64,000 bases of DNA from Clostridia bacterium. Its GTDB lineage: Bacteria; Bacillota; Clostridia; Christensenellales; Aristaeellaceae. Where the stretch lies: assembly GCA_017522345.1 (NCBI GenBank), contig JAFWZN010000008.1:1-64000 (forward strand). Direction: 5' to 3'. Below, in pieces: positions 17,775-26,673 of the stretch. The translations under genes were made by a program, and so were the position numbers. Position 1 is the first letter of the stretch; the number at the start of each line of letters is the position of its first letter. The notes under the pieces are model-generated. The model saw nothing but the letters and a program-made list of their open reading frames with translations. It was not told the origin of the DNA and searched no databases.

Positions 17775-18443
17775 TTAGAAATACTTCAGCATCAGTTCCT
17801 TGGTGATGATCGTAAAGAAGTCCCATACGTCTGCAACCAGCGCAAATATCAGCATCAGGATGAATACCAGTATCATCATCGCGATAATCGTGAGGATGAT
17901 CGCGCCGATGGACTGTCCGAAGCCGTACTCGTGCACGACAACAAGGCCGATAAAGCCGTATGCCAGCAGAAGAATTACGCCGATGGTTTCAATGGCGTAT
18001 ACAAACGTCATCTCGTCAAGCGTGAGCACGTTGGAAAGGAACAGCGCGACAAGCTGCAAAAGACACATTGGGAACATGGCGTACATGATGGTCATGAAGA
18101 TCTCACCAAGCTTGCCTTTGCCGTTCATAAGCGTGGTTACACACCAATTGCCCAGAACGAAAAGCGCAACGGGGAACAGAACCGTGAGCGCGAGATAGAG
18201 ACTGTTGACATGATAAATGTCCGAATGGTTGATCAAGAAGCCGCGGTAGACGAAGTTCATGATGCTGATTAAGGATTCTAAAATCAGCACGAAGAAGGCG
18301 AACAGGTAGCTGCCCTTCTTTTCAAACTTCATCGCGTCAAAGCCCTTGAAGGGGCGCTTCAGGATTCTCGTCGGGAAGCCCCAGAAGGTTTCATACAGCC
18401 AGCTGAGACCCTTTTTTGCGCAGCATTTTTCTTGATGCGTCAT
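17775..18443 (-). CDS. YIP1 family membrane protein
   Basis: 222 residues with a cytoplasmic N-terminus (WLYETFWGFPTRILKRPFKGFDAMKFEKKGSY cut here: GFDAMKFE is characteristic) and five hydrophobic segments between about residues 45 and 215. This matches the YIP1 domain, a multi-pass membrane fold of unclear bacterial function. GGGGGCGGCCTGAC precedes the ATG, one base after the stop of the propeller/TPR gene. Co-location with DUF5696 and the propeller/TPR protein suggests it scaffolds the surface assembly or helps localise it. No enzyme motif is seen. Confidence 0.72.
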   Translation of the reverse strand: MTHQEKCCAKKGLSWLYETFWGFPTRILKRPFKGFDAMKFEKKGSYLFAFFVLILESLISIMNFVYRGFLINHSDIYHVNSLYLALTVLFPVALFVLGNWCVTTLMNGKGKLGEIFMTIMYAMFPMCLLQLVALFLSNVLTLDEMTFVYAIETIGVILLLAYGFIGLVVVHEYGFGQSIGAIILTIIAMMILVFILMLIFALVADVWDFFTIITKELMLKYF

Positions 18444-18444
18444 G

Positions 18445-19890
18445 TCAGGCCGCCCCCTTTCTCTTTTTCTGCACGCGTTTTTTAACGCCGGACACCGTCA
18501 GCTTGACGGCGATCAGACCCAGAACTACGAGGATTGCAGGCACGAAGTATTCGCGCAGCGTTGCGGTACGCACCTTTTCATACGCCTTGTCGTAATACTT
18601 GCGGTCGTCGCCCATCTTGAGATATTCCATCGCTTCCTCGTACTCGCCGGCGCGCAGCAGCATGCGTCCAACGCCGGAATAAGCGAGGGTGAGGTTGTGG
18701 TTGTAGGAAAGCGCTTCCTCCCAGTACTTGGCAGCTTCGTCGTAGTCGTACAGATACTGGTACTTAACTGCGTTCATAAGCGCCTTTCCGTACTTGGTGG
18801 GGCTGAAAATCTCGATGGACTGTGCGAGCGAGTCAAGAACCAGAATGTTCTCGCCCACAAACACGACGTCCACAGGATTTCTGAAATAGCCCTCGCGGTC
18901 GCCCGGGCCGCCGAAGATGAACAGAAGCGAATGGTCCTCGTTGTAGCAGAATACGCGGTTGCGGGTGGAATCCAGACACACATACGCGCCGTAATCGTTT
19001 ACGTCAACCGCAATAAACTGGCTCTTTCCCGTGGGGATACCGAAGCCCGTTTCGTTCGTCCAAAGGTCGCCCTGAGGATACGGCTTTTCTTCGGAAACAT
19101 TGATGATGTTTTCGCCCTTGGCATTTAAGCGCTTGATGGTCTTTTCATCCGTGCTTAAAAGCGTTGCAAAAAGGAAGCCGTCCTGATCGATACAAAGGTT
19201 CGTAAAGTCGCTGGGCAGCCAGAGCACCTGACGCGAACGCTGCTCCTTGGTGGAGAAGGTGCGCCAGAACAGCTGCCAGGGCGTGAAGGTAACTTCGTTT
19301 ACGCCGAAGAAGCGGGTGAACGTTCCGTCGGCATTAAGCTCGAGAATACCTTCGTACATGTTCTTGGAAATGACGTACAGGCGGCCCGCCGCGTCAACAA
19401 CCATTTTGGTCGGGCGGTAGTTGACGTTTTCATATCCGACGATTTCAGGCTTGCCCATCACCTTGTTAAGCGTGAAATCCGAATTGAAGTGCAGAATCTG
19501 TCCTTTTTCGGACTGGGTGATGTAGAAGTCGCCGTTCTTGGTGAAGGTAACGCCCGTGCATCCTTCAAGCTTCACTTCCTTCTCGCCGTCCATGTAGCTG
19601 GTAAGCACACGCTTGACTTTGAGATCGTGGTCCATGATGATCAGACGCTTGGAGCAGAGGATGTAAACGCCGTTTTCATCCTTATAGGCGTCGACGAGAC
19701 CGTCCAGCGCATCGACCTCGGCGATATCACGGGCGGTGATGGAGCGGGCCAGCGTGTAGGCAGGCGGCGCCGCCACAATTTCGTCATGCGGCGTATACAG
19801 ATAGTTGCTGGAACCCGTGCGCGCATCCGCAAGGGCGCCGGTGGATGAAATGAAGCAAAGGGCCAGAATCAGACAAATCAGCTTTCTCAT
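18445..19890 (-). CDS. Membrane-anchored NHL-type propeller and TPR protein
   Basis: 481 residues from MRKLICLILALCF; GAGGAGGGTGAAGCGA precedes this ATG, and the open frame to 20148 lies inside the upstream permease gene. After a signal peptide (cut near GALA|DAR), residues 50-350 form a six-bladed NHL-like propeller (DAAGRLYVISKNMYEG; GFLFATLL; GGPGDREGYFRNPVDVVFVGENILVLD). Residues 350-430 hold TPR helices (DYDEAAKYWEEALSYNHN; YEEAMEYLKMGDDR). A C-terminal membrane segment (VPAILVVLGLIAVKLTV) and KKRVQKKRK tail anchor it with the propeller outside. Likely a ligand-binding or scaffold part of the uptake system. Confidence 0.72.
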   Translation of the reverse strand: MRKLICLILALCFISSTGALADARTGSSNYLYTPHDEIVAAPPAYTLARSITARDIAEVDALDGLVDAYKDENGVYILCSKRLIIMDHDLKVKRVLTSYMDGEKEVKLEGCTGVTFTKNGDFYITQSEKGQILHFNSDFTLNKVMGKPEIVGYENVNYRPTKMVVDAAGRLYVISKNMYEGILELNADGTFTRFFGVNEVTFTPWQLFWRTFSTKEQRSRQVLWLPSDFTNLCIDQDGFLFATLLSTDEKTIKRLNAKGENIINVSEEKPYPQGDLWTNETGFGIPTGKSQFIAVDVNDYGAYVCLDSTRNRVFCYNEDHSLLFIFGGPGDREGYFRNPVDVVFVGENILVLDSLAQSIEIFSPTKYGKALMNAVKYQYLYDYDEAAKYWEEALSYNHNLTLAYSGVGRMLLRAGEYEEAMEYLKMGDDRKYYDKAYEKVRTATLREYFVPAILVVLGLIAVKLTVSGVKKRVQKKRKGAA

Positions 19891-19904
19891 TCGCTTCACC
19901 CTCC

Positions 19905-20858
19905 TCATTCCTTGATACCGGAGGTGGCCATGGTTTCCAGTACGTTCGACTGAGAAATGATGAACAGCACAACCGGAACGATGAACATAACAAGAGACGT
20001 TGCTGCAACTACGCCGGTTCTGGCAACGCCCGAGCCGGACAGCTGGTTCAGCATCGCGGCCATGGGCTTGATGTTCTCGGTGTAGATGAAGTTTGCACCC
20101 GTCGCGCCCCACATGGTCTGGAAGGCGACGATGAACAGCGTAACCCATGCGGGCTTAACAGCGGGCATGATGATGCGCCAGAGCATGGTGAAGTAGGTCG
20201 CGCCGTCGATGGAGGCCGCGTCAATCAGGGCAGTGGGCACCTGCTCCATGAAGTTCTTCATGAGGAACAGACCCAGAGACATCGAAAGCGCGGGCAGAAT
20301 GACCGACCAAACGGTGTCAACCAAACCCATGTAGCTCATGATTACATAGTTCGGAACCGCGGTAACGGCGGTAGAGAACATAAGGGACATAACGACCAGA
20401 TTGCTCATGAGCTTGCTTCCGGGGAAGCGGAACTTCGAAAGCGGGAAGGCGGCCATCGAGCAAAGCACGATGTGGCCGACCGCGCCGACGATTACGATAA
20501 AGAGGGTGTTGAACAGGTATCTGGTGAACGGAACAAGGGAGTCCGCGAGCAGCTCGCCCAGATCAAAGAAGTTGTCCAGCGTCGGCTGAATGACGAACAG
20601 CTTCGGCGGGAAGATGAACAATTCGTTGATGGGCTTAAATGCATTGGATACCATGAAGATAACCGGGAACAGCATGACAAGGGACAGAAGGAACAGGCAG
20701 ATCAGAAGCGTAAGGCTTCCGGACAGGGAACGGTTGCTGCGACCGTTCGTCAAAGAACGCGCAAATTTGCTTCTGTACATCAGCTTCTGACCCTTAAAGG
20801 CCTGCTTTTGAAGCTTGCGCATTTTTCTCTGCTTCTTTGTGAGCTTAGCTTTCTTCAT
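19905..20858 (-). CDS. Carbohydrate ABC transporter permease (MalG type)
   Basis: 317 residues. A long basic N-terminal tail (MKKAKLTKKQRKMRKLQKQ) precedes six membrane segments. The EAA loop is IDAASIDGATYFTMLWRIIMPAV. AAAGGTGGGCAC lies before the ATG, and the start directly abuts the previous stop. It pairs with the permease at 20859-21794. Together with the fused binding protein upstream they form the first channel of the nine-gene operon. Confidence 0.9.
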   Translation of the reverse strand: MKKAKLTKKQRKMRKLQKQAFKGQKLMYRSKFARSLTNGRSNRSLSGSLTLLICLFLLSLVMLFPVIFMVSNAFKPINELFIFPPKLFVIQPTLDNFFDLGELLADSLVPFTRYLFNTLFIVIVGAVGHIVLCSMAAFPLSKFRFPGSKLMSNLVVMSLMFSTAVTAVPNYVIMSYMGLVDTVWSVILPALSMSLGLFLMKNFMEQVPTALIDAASIDGATYFTMLWRIIMPAVKPAWVTLFIVAFQTMWGATGANFIYTENIKPMAAMLNQLSGSGVARTGVVAATSLVMFIVPVVLFIISQSNVLETMATSGIKE

Positions 20859-21794
20859 TTACGTGCCCACCTTTTCTAACATCCGCTGAACGGCTTTATT
20901 GATTGTAAGCATCAGGAAGAACAGAAGTACCGCGATGGAACAGGCATAACCCATTTCAAGGCGAATGATGCCGTAGTCGTTTAAGTGGTTGATGATGGTA
21001 TGCGTCGCATAGTTCGTGGACGGGAAACCGTTCAGAGCTACCGTAACGTCCGCAACCGCCAGAGAGTTCGTGACCGACATGACCGCGCCGAAGAGGAGCT
21101 GGGGGATCATGTTGGGCAGGGTAATGTACCAAAGCTCCTGCCAGCGGTTCTTGACGCCGTCCACCTCCGCCGCCTCGTACTGCGCTCTGTCAACGCCCTG
21201 AAGACCGGCGATGAAGGAGAGGAAGCCGACGCCAAGGCTCATCCAGACGGAAACCAGAATGACGATCAGCATCATGTACTTCTCGTCTCTGAGCCAGAGG
21301 ATGGGGTTGGTGATAAGGCCCATGGAAAGCAGGCGGGAGTTGATGAATCCGTACGCGTCGCCCGAGAACAGCTGGGTAAAGATGACGTAGGCGTTACCCG
21401 AAATCGAGGGCGCGTAGAAAATGACGGTGAGAAGCGTTCTGAGCTTTACGGGAAGCTCGCACAGAAGCCACGCCATGAGGAAGGAGAAAATGTAGCCGAA
21501 CGGGCCGATGATGACAGCCAGAAGCAGCGTATTCTTTACCGACTTTAAGAAAATCGGGTCGTCCAGGAACAGGCGAATGTAGTTTTCAAAGCCGATGAAC
21601 TTGGGCGGCTGAAGAACGTTGAACTGCGTAAAGCTGAAGAAAATCGACACGAGCACCGGAACGATGGTGAACATCGTGAAAAACAGCATGTAGGGAAGAA
21701 GCATCCAGTAAAGCTGCTTGTACTTCTTGGCAAGCATCACGTTATACTGAAACTTCGTGATATAGCGGGGGTTTTTTGCTTTTGCCACTTTCAT
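20859..21794 (-). CDS. Carbohydrate ABC transporter permease (MalF type)
   Basis: 311 residues, six membrane segments. N-terminus MKVAKAKNPRYITKFQYN, then AKKYKQLYWMLLPYMLFF starts the first segment. The EAA loop is YEAAEVDGVKNRWQELWYITLPN; Gly is followed by Val rather than the common Ala. GGAAAGGAGGAAAA precedes the ATG. It lies 15 bp after the CBM-binding-protein fusion gene and is its likely partner. Confidence 0.9.
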   Translation of the reverse strand: MKVAKAKNPRYITKFQYNVMLAKKYKQLYWMLLPYMLFFTMFTIVPVLVSIFFSFTQFNVLQPPKFIGFENYIRLFLDDPIFLKSVKNTLLLAVIIGPFGYIFSFLMAWLLCELPVKLRTLLTVIFYAPSISGNAYVIFTQLFSGDAYGFINSRLLSMGLITNPILWLRDEKYMMLIVILVSVWMSLGVGFLSFIAGLQGVDRAQYEAAEVDGVKNRWQELWYITLPNMIPQLLFGAVMSVTNSLAVADVTVALNGFPSTNYATHTIINHLNDYGIIRLEMGYACSIAVLLFFLMLTINKAVQRMLEKVGT

Positions 21795-21809
21795 TTTTCC
21801 TCCTTTCCC

Positions 21810-24683
21810 TTACTCTGCCGTGGTCAGGCCGAATTCCTTGCGCTTGGCGTCGATTTCTTCCTGAATGAGCTCGACGTTTTCATACAAGGTATCGGCAGCG
21901 TTTTCGTAGTTGGTGATGACGGTAACAAAGGCGTTGTTTAAGTAACGGCCCGTGATGTAGCCGCCGGGAATCTGCGGAATGCCGCACAGGGTGGGCAGGG
22001 TGTCGTTTAAGACCTTCTTGATCTCAAGCGGCCACTCGATCGCTTCAAAGGATTCGAGGTTGGCAACCTGATATCTGCCGGCTTTTCCGAGAATGGCTTC
22101 CATTTCCTGCGCAAAGCGGGTCTGCGTTTCGGCCTTGGTCCACCACTTGATGAACTCCCAGCTCTCGTCAACCGTTTTGTTCTTAACGGCGGTGTTCTTG
22201 ATGATCATCGCGCCGCCGGTTACGCAGGGAGAGGCGTAGGCGACCGTTCCGTCTTCCTGTCTGGTTCCGGGCACCCTTTCAATGCTCCATGCGCCGCGGA
22301 TTTCGGGCGCGGATACAGCCAGACGGGTGTAGGTGGAAAGGTCAACAATGCCGAGCGGAACTTCGCCCAGACGGAAGCGGGTGATAAAGTCGATGTCGCG
22401 CGGGAATCCGTGCTGGGTATAGAACTGCGTCCACCACTTGAAAGCGGCGTTGGCTTCGTCCTCGCCCAGGAGGCACAGCGTTCCGTCTTCATTATAGATT
22501 TCGCCGCCCGTCTGATAGAGGCGGGAGAGGAATACGGTGTTGATCGGAACGGAGGAGCCCATCGAAAGCGACGCGCCCAGAGAAGAAGGCGGCGCGGTGT
22601 CGAGGTACAGTTCCATGTTGTATCTCTGAAGCTCGGGAATCAGCGCAATCAGATCATCCCAAGTCTCGGGAACGGAAAGGTTCAGCTCTTCAAAGATATC
22701 GGTTCTGTAGAACATCACGGGGAAGCTCATCTGATCCGGAAGCGCGTAGCAGCCGCCCTCATAATAGAAGGATTCCATCGCCGCGGGCAGGAACTGGCTT
22801 ACGACTTCTTCGTAATCCTCGAACTGCTTCAGATCCAGCGCCGCATCGCGGAAGGCGAAGTTTACAGGCGCGGTGTTGCCGATCTGTATGGCGACTTCAG
22901 GGCCGTTGCCCGTAAAGGTGGATGGCAACAGAACGTCGGCATTGATCAGCTTCAGGTTGACCTTGATGTTGTTGCCTTCCCGACCTTCGAAACTTTCGTT
23001 AATCAGGCGGCGGATAACCTCAAACTGGTCGCGGCCGGTGGACAGCCATACGTCGATTTCCTTGGCGGAATCAGAAGCGGCGGAGTCGGCTACGTTGTAG
23101 TCGTTAAAGAAAGATCCGATGAAGGCGCGGATCATGTGCCAGATGCGCTGGAAGAAGTTGCCCTCCGCGCGCTTGTCAATGTCCTTGTCGCCGGTCAATA
23201 CGATATAGTCGATCTTCATGGGCTGATCCTTGAAGTCAAGAACCGCTTTGCCCATGGAGGTGATGCACTCTTTGAATGCGGAGAGGCGCTTGGGCCATGC
23301 TTCCTCGGATTCAATGAGCTCGTCAATCATGGAAAGAAGGCGCGTAAGCGCAGCGGTTCTTTCGCTGCCGGAGCCGGTTAAGGCGGTCATGCGCTCAAGG
23401 ATGTCCTCGATATCCGCCTTGCGGGCAGTGATGTCCGCCTGCAGGTTGGGGATTCTCGTAAAGAGCTGATAGCTCTGATAGATGTCGGGGCTGGAGCCGG
23501 TGATGGCGATAACCTGACGATAGAGGCTGTTTAAAAGCTCGGTCTGCTCGTCGATATCGTTGAGAATTGCGCCCATTTCGCCAAGGGTTACTTCAAGCGT
23601 AATTCTGTGGGTTCCCTTTTCAAGGAAGAAGTAGAATTCCTTCGTGTCTTCCTTTTTGTTGGTCGGGTCGCTTCTGTTTGCGGACAGGGGCTCCAGCTGG
23701 AACTTGCCGCTGTGGTAGAAGCGAAGGTCGGCGGCCTCTTCAAAGGGGATCACGCCGTCGATGGTTAATTTGCGGGTGGCGTACAGGCCGCGAAGGTCGC
23801 TCTGCTTAAAGCGCAGAACGATTCTGTAAAGGCCGTCCTCCGGGGCTTCGATATCCCAGGAAATCCATTCGCCGGGCTCGTTCCACGCGGTGTCGCCGAT
23901 GCAGTTTAAAACGATGTTAGACGGATGATAGGGCTCGGAAATCGGGCTGGTTCTGTCGTTGACCGGATAGAAGCTGGGGCCCGATTTCAGCGCCGCATCC
24001 TCCGCCTGGTACTGGATGGGCTCTGTATTGGAAATCTTCGCGCCGTTTGCAAGGTGTGAAGATATGTATTCGTCGTAGGTGGGCGTCTTTTCGGGGGCTT
24101 TGATCGTGATGGTATCAATAATCAAACCTTCGTTCAAGGACTCGACTCGAAGGGTGTTTTCGCCTTTCTTGAAGAAGAATCTGAAATCCTCGGCGACATA
24201 GCCCTCCATGTCGTTTAAAGAATAAGCGCTCCATTCGGGCGTCTGTACCTGTGAGGGGAAAGGCTGATTGCCTTTTTTGTTTTTGTAATCACGATTTACA
24301 TCGTTCCACATGCGCGAAAAAGCAAGCTCGTTTGCTTCTTCAAACGGGCTGACGCCATTGATGTAGATTTTGCGCAGAATGTCTCCGCCGCTTCCGCTTC
24401 CGGGGAAGTAGAGGAACTCGATTTCGTAGAGCGCTTCTTCCGTGACCTCGAAGGTATATTCCACATAACCGACCTCGCCGGTGGACAGCGTTCCGTCCGA
24501 AAGGACTTCGCCGTCGGCCATTTCAAGCGCGGAATACTCTGAAGCGTTGATTACGATCGATTCTGTTGCATTGGGCACAGTTTCGTGCTTCAAAATATAT
24601 TCTTCATATCCTTCCGCAAACGCGCAGGCGGAAAAGATAATAAGAATAGAAAGAAGACACACGATGATCGGGCGTTTCAGCAT
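21810..24683 (-). CDS. Solute-binding protein fused to N-terminal carbohydrate-binding-like domains
   Basis: 957 residues from MLKRPIIVCLLSILIIFSACAFAEG; GGTGA stands before this ATG, and a start ten codons earlier (24713) is possible. Signal peptide, probably cut at AFA|EG; FSAC is at best a poor lipobox. Residues 30-195 and 215-365 are two related beta-sandwich domains (GYVEYTFEVTEEALYEIEF / GEWISWDIEAPEDGLYRIVL; both with DG or NGV.PFEEA) resembling CBM35/CBM6. A helical linker (370-540) leads to a bilobed binding domain (about 545-950, EIDVWLSTGRDQFEVIRRLINESFE). Usual family members are about 430 residues, so this is a large fusion. It likely grips a polymer while presenting ends to the permease. 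Confidence 0.78.
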   Translation of the reverse strand: MLKRPIIVCLLSILIIFSACAFAEGYEEYILKHETVPNATESIVINASEYSALEMADGEVLSDGTLSTGEVGYVEYTFEVTEEALYEIEFLYFPGSGSGGDILRKIYINGVSPFEEANELAFSRMWNDVNRDYKNKKGNQPFPSQVQTPEWSAYSLNDMEGYVAEDFRFFFKKGENTLRVESLNEGLIIDTITIKAPEKTPTYDEYISSHLANGAKISNTEPIQYQAEDAALKSGPSFYPVNDRTSPISEPYHPSNIVLNCIGDTAWNEPGEWISWDIEAPEDGLYRIVLRFKQSDLRGLYATRKLTIDGVIPFEEAADLRFYHSGKFQLEPLSANRSDPTNKKEDTKEFYFFLEKGTHRITLEVTLGEMGAILNDIDEQTELLNSLYRQVIAITGSSPDIYQSYQLFTRIPNLQADITARKADIEDILERMTALTGSGSERTAALTRLLSMIDELIESEEAWPKRLSAFKECITSMGKAVLDFKDQPMKIDYIVLTGDKDIDKRAEGNFFQRIWHMIRAFIGSFFNDYNVADSAASDSAKEIDVWLSTGRDQFEVIRRLINESFEGREGNNIKVNLKLINADVLLPSTFTGNGPEVAIQIGNTAPVNFAFRDAALDLKQFEDYEEVVSQFLPAAMESFYYEGGCYALPDQMSFPVMFYRTDIFEELNLSVPETWDDLIALIPELQRYNMELYLDTAPPSSLGASLSMGSSVPINTVFLSRLYQTGGEIYNEDGTLCLLGEDEANAAFKWWTQFYTQHGFPRDIDFITRFRLGEVPLGIVDLSTYTRLAVSAPEIRGAWSIERVPGTRQEDGTVAYASPCVTGGAMIIKNTAVKNKTVDESWEFIKWWTKAETQTRFAQEMEAILGKAGRYQVANLESFEAIEWPLEIKKVLNDTLPTLCGIPQIPGGYITGRYLNNAFVTVITNYENAADTLYENVELIQEEIDAKRKEFGLTTAE

Positions 24684-24730
24684 TATGTCACCATCTTTCG
24701 ATTTGGTAGCCATGAATTCGGATAGACACG

Positions 24731-24764
24731 ACTGCGAGACGCCCTTTTACGGACGTCTCGCAGT
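24731..24764 (-). other. Stable intercistronic hairpin between two binding-protein genes
   Basis: An 11-bp perfect stem ACTGCGAGACG (24731-24741) with CGTCTCGCAGT (24754-24764). On the minus strand no T-run follows, so it is more likely an mRNA-stabilising or processing hairpin than a terminator. It would favour higher levels of the first binding protein. Confidence 0.55.
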
Positions 24765-24787
24765 CTAAAAACGCAATCGGAAATCGA

Positions 24788-26203
24788 TTACTTGATGTAG
24801 CCTGCATCGCGGAAGCTGGCTTCGATCTCAGGAACAGCAGCCTCGAAGGTGGAACGTACGGAGGTGCCGTCGGTGAAGGGCTTGCGGGTAAGGCCGTAGA
24901 GAGAAACCTCTCCGCCGTAGCTCTTGCCAAGACCAGCGTTCTGGAGGTTGGCGATGGGGTTGAACTTGGTGTGCTGCTTGACCCAGGTGTGGAGCTCAGC
25001 AGACAGCTCATCGGAGAACTGGGATTCGGGCTCAAGTACGAAGTCCGGATCGGCCATGGCCTTGATCTCAGCCTTGGCGTCTTCATCCCACAGGAGGTCG
25101 TAGATCAGGCTTACGAGAGCCTTTTCAACGTATTCGGCTTCCATGCCGGGGAAGTCCTTCTCGATGCCTTCCATGACGGCGCCGGTGAGGCCGAGGTCAT
25201 AGTAGGTGCCGTAGTAGCCTTCCAGGCTGGTGTAGTCGCCTTCAACGGTCAGGGTCGCGCCGCTGCCCCACGGATAGGGTACGTAGCCCCAGGAAGCGAG
25301 GGAGTTGTTCAGGCCGCCCATCTGCCAGCCGGCACGGTGGGTCATAGCAACTTCAACACCAGCGTCGAAGGTCGCCGCGGGAGTTCCCCAGTAGTCGGGA
25401 TCGCCGGAATCGGTTACGTTCGCGGGGCGTACGCAGCCGGCGGCAATCAGCTTCTCGAGAAGCTCGAAGGTTTCGATATACTCATCGGAGGTGATGCCGA
25501 TGGTGAAGTCAGAGTGTACAGCCATCTGGCCGCCGTTGGCGGGAGGCGCGAAGATTCCCCAGTAGTTGGGATCGATGAAGAACGCATAGTGGCCTTCGGG
25601 GAGCTTGGACTGGAGTTCCACCATGTAGTTGTAGAAGGATTCATAATCCCACTTGCCCATGGCGAACATCTCGCCGGGATCATATTCCATGCCGGCGTCG
25701 AAGATCATCTGGCGGTTGAAGACGAGGCCTTCGGGGCCCGGGAAGCCGGTGATGAAGCCGTAGCGAGCTTCGCCAACCATGCCGGCGTCCTTGAACAGCT
25801 GGGGCATGTCAAGGGCTTCGAGACCCGCGGAGATGTCGGCCAGCGCGCCGTTGGCGGCCAGGTTCATCGCCCACATGGAGGAGAGGTTGTTGGTGACGTG
25901 CCATGCGGGATCGCCGCCGGCTACAGACTGGATCCACTCAGCGGGCATGTCGTCCCAAGCGGATACGGAGGTGTAGAATTCGAATTCGCAGTTGTAAGCT
26001 TCCTTAACAGCCTCATAGATGGGCAGCCAGGTGGCCTTGTCTACTTCGGATACGTCTTCCGCGTAGGGATTTACGTTGTCCCACATGCGGAGAATTACGG
26101 TGTTGCCCTGCAGGTCATAGCCGTTTTCGTTCATGGCGAATGCAGCGGGCATCATCATCGCGAACATTGCGATAACGAGAACCATAGTCACGAGCTTCTT
26201 CAT
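24788..26203 (-). CDS. Sugar ABC transporter solute-binding protein
   Basis: 471 residues, first gene of the nine-gene operon. The signal peptide MKKLVTMVLVIAMFAMMMPA ends near AFA|MNE and contains no cysteine, so it is not a lipoprotein. The mature part begins with VILRMWDNVNPYAEDVSEVDK and is rich in aromatic residues (MWAMNL, DPNYWGIFAPP, AGWQMGG), as expected for a sugar-binding cleft. AAAGGAGGACACACAAACC precedes the ATG. Expression comes from 26300-26329 and is probably controlled by the divergent LacI regulator. A second binding protein follows, which is unusual for one operon. Confidence 0.86.
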   Translation of the reverse strand: MKKLVTMVLVIAMFAMMMPAAFAMNENGYDLQGNTVILRMWDNVNPYAEDVSEVDKATWLPIYEAVKEAYNCEFEFYTSVSAWDDMPAEWIQSVAGGDPAWHVTNNLSSMWAMNLAANGALADISAGLEALDMPQLFKDAGMVGEARYGFITGFPGPEGLVFNRQMIFDAGMEYDPGEMFAMGKWDYESFYNYMVELQSKLPEGHYAFFIDPNYWGIFAPPANGGQMAVHSDFTIGITSDEYIETFELLEKLIAAGCVRPANVTDSGDPDYWGTPAATFDAGVEVAMTHRAGWQMGGLNNSLASWGYVPYPWGSGATLTVEGDYTSLEGYYGTYYDLGLTGAVMEGIEKDFPGMEAEYVEKALVSLIYDLLWDEDAKAEIKAMADPDFVLEPESQFSDELSAELHTWVKQHTKFNPIANLQNAGLGKSYGGEVSLYGLTRKPFTDGTSVRSTFEAAVPEIEASFRDAGYIK

Positions 26204-26270
26204 GGTTTGTGTGTCCTCCTTTTTATTTTAACCTTGTTTGGTTACGAAGTGGGTGGGGCGGCGTTCACAG

Positions 26271-26287
26271 TGTTACCATATGTTACC
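26271..26287. promoter_or_regulatory. Candidate LacI operator boxes, operon side
   Basis: TGTTACC at 26271-26277 and again at 26281-26287, one helical turn apart, just downstream of the -10 of the leftward promoter. The same word, inverted, stands at 26512-26518 beside the lacI promoter. Position fits repression of the operon. Confidence 0.5.
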
Positions 26288-26299
26288 GACCACAGACAC

Positions 26300-26329
26300 A
26301 TTATAATATCTGTATACCACATATGTCAA
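26300..26329 (-). promoter_or_regulatory. Promoter of the nine-gene operon
   Basis: On the minus strand TTGACA (26324-26329), 18 bases, TATAAT (26300-26305). Leader of about 90 bases to the binding-protein start. Confidence 0.83.
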
Positions 26330-26479
26330 TATCCTTTTTCTCAAAAATGTAATTTTTCTTGAAAAAATTTTGCTGCATTTGCCTGCAATCATCAGAAATA
26401 TAGACTTAAATTAGCATTTTTTACAAATTAATTGCCGATTTCAAAAGATTAAGGTTAAAAATAAGTTCATTTCCATCTA

Positions 26480-26508
26480 TTGACAAAGAAAAGAAATTCG
26501 GGTATTAT
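26480..26508 (+). promoter_or_regulatory. Promoter of the LacI-family regulator gene
   Basis: TTGACA (26480-26485), 17 bases, TATTAT (26503-26508). Candidate operator words follow at once. Confidence 0.8.
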
Positions 26509-26511
26509 TAG

Positions 26512-26536
26512 GGTAACATACAATAAAAAATGTTAC
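26512..26536. promoter_or_regulatory. Candidate LacI operator boxes, regulator side
   Basis: GGTAACAT (26512-26519) and TGTTAC (26531-26536) form an inverted pair over the expected transcription start of the regulator gene, pointing to autorepression. Confidence 0.5.
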
Positions 26537-26673
26537 TTTTGTTTCTTTTCCAGTTTCTTTAATTCTGCCTCAATCCTCGCCCGTGCATCGTTATTTTTTC
26601 AATTCGGCAGGAATAAAAACTTCATCCTGCATATACGCGCAATTCTTTTCACAAATAGAACGGAAGGTGAATT

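Larger units (their letters stand above)
26204..26673. other. AT-rich divergent control region
   Basis: 470 bases without a gene between the binding-protein operon (leftward) and the LacI regulator (rightward). It contains both promoters (26300-26329 and 26480-26508), four TGTTAC-type boxes, and about 135 bases of lacI leader. No riboswitch was recognised. Confidence 0.7.

Noticed and set aside
18445..20148. Longer N-terminus for the propeller/TPR protein
   Set aside because: The extra 86 residues are His/Arg-rich out-of-frame translation of the permease gene; a signal peptide with a good ribosome-binding site starts at 19890.
24731..24764. Terminator splitting the nine-gene operon
   Set aside because: The stem is strong, but no T-run follows on the transcribed strand and no promoter is seen before the next gene.
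24971..26362. Long rightward open frame opposite a binding-protein gene
   Set aside because: Antisense to the 471-residue binding protein and runs through its promoter. No family features.
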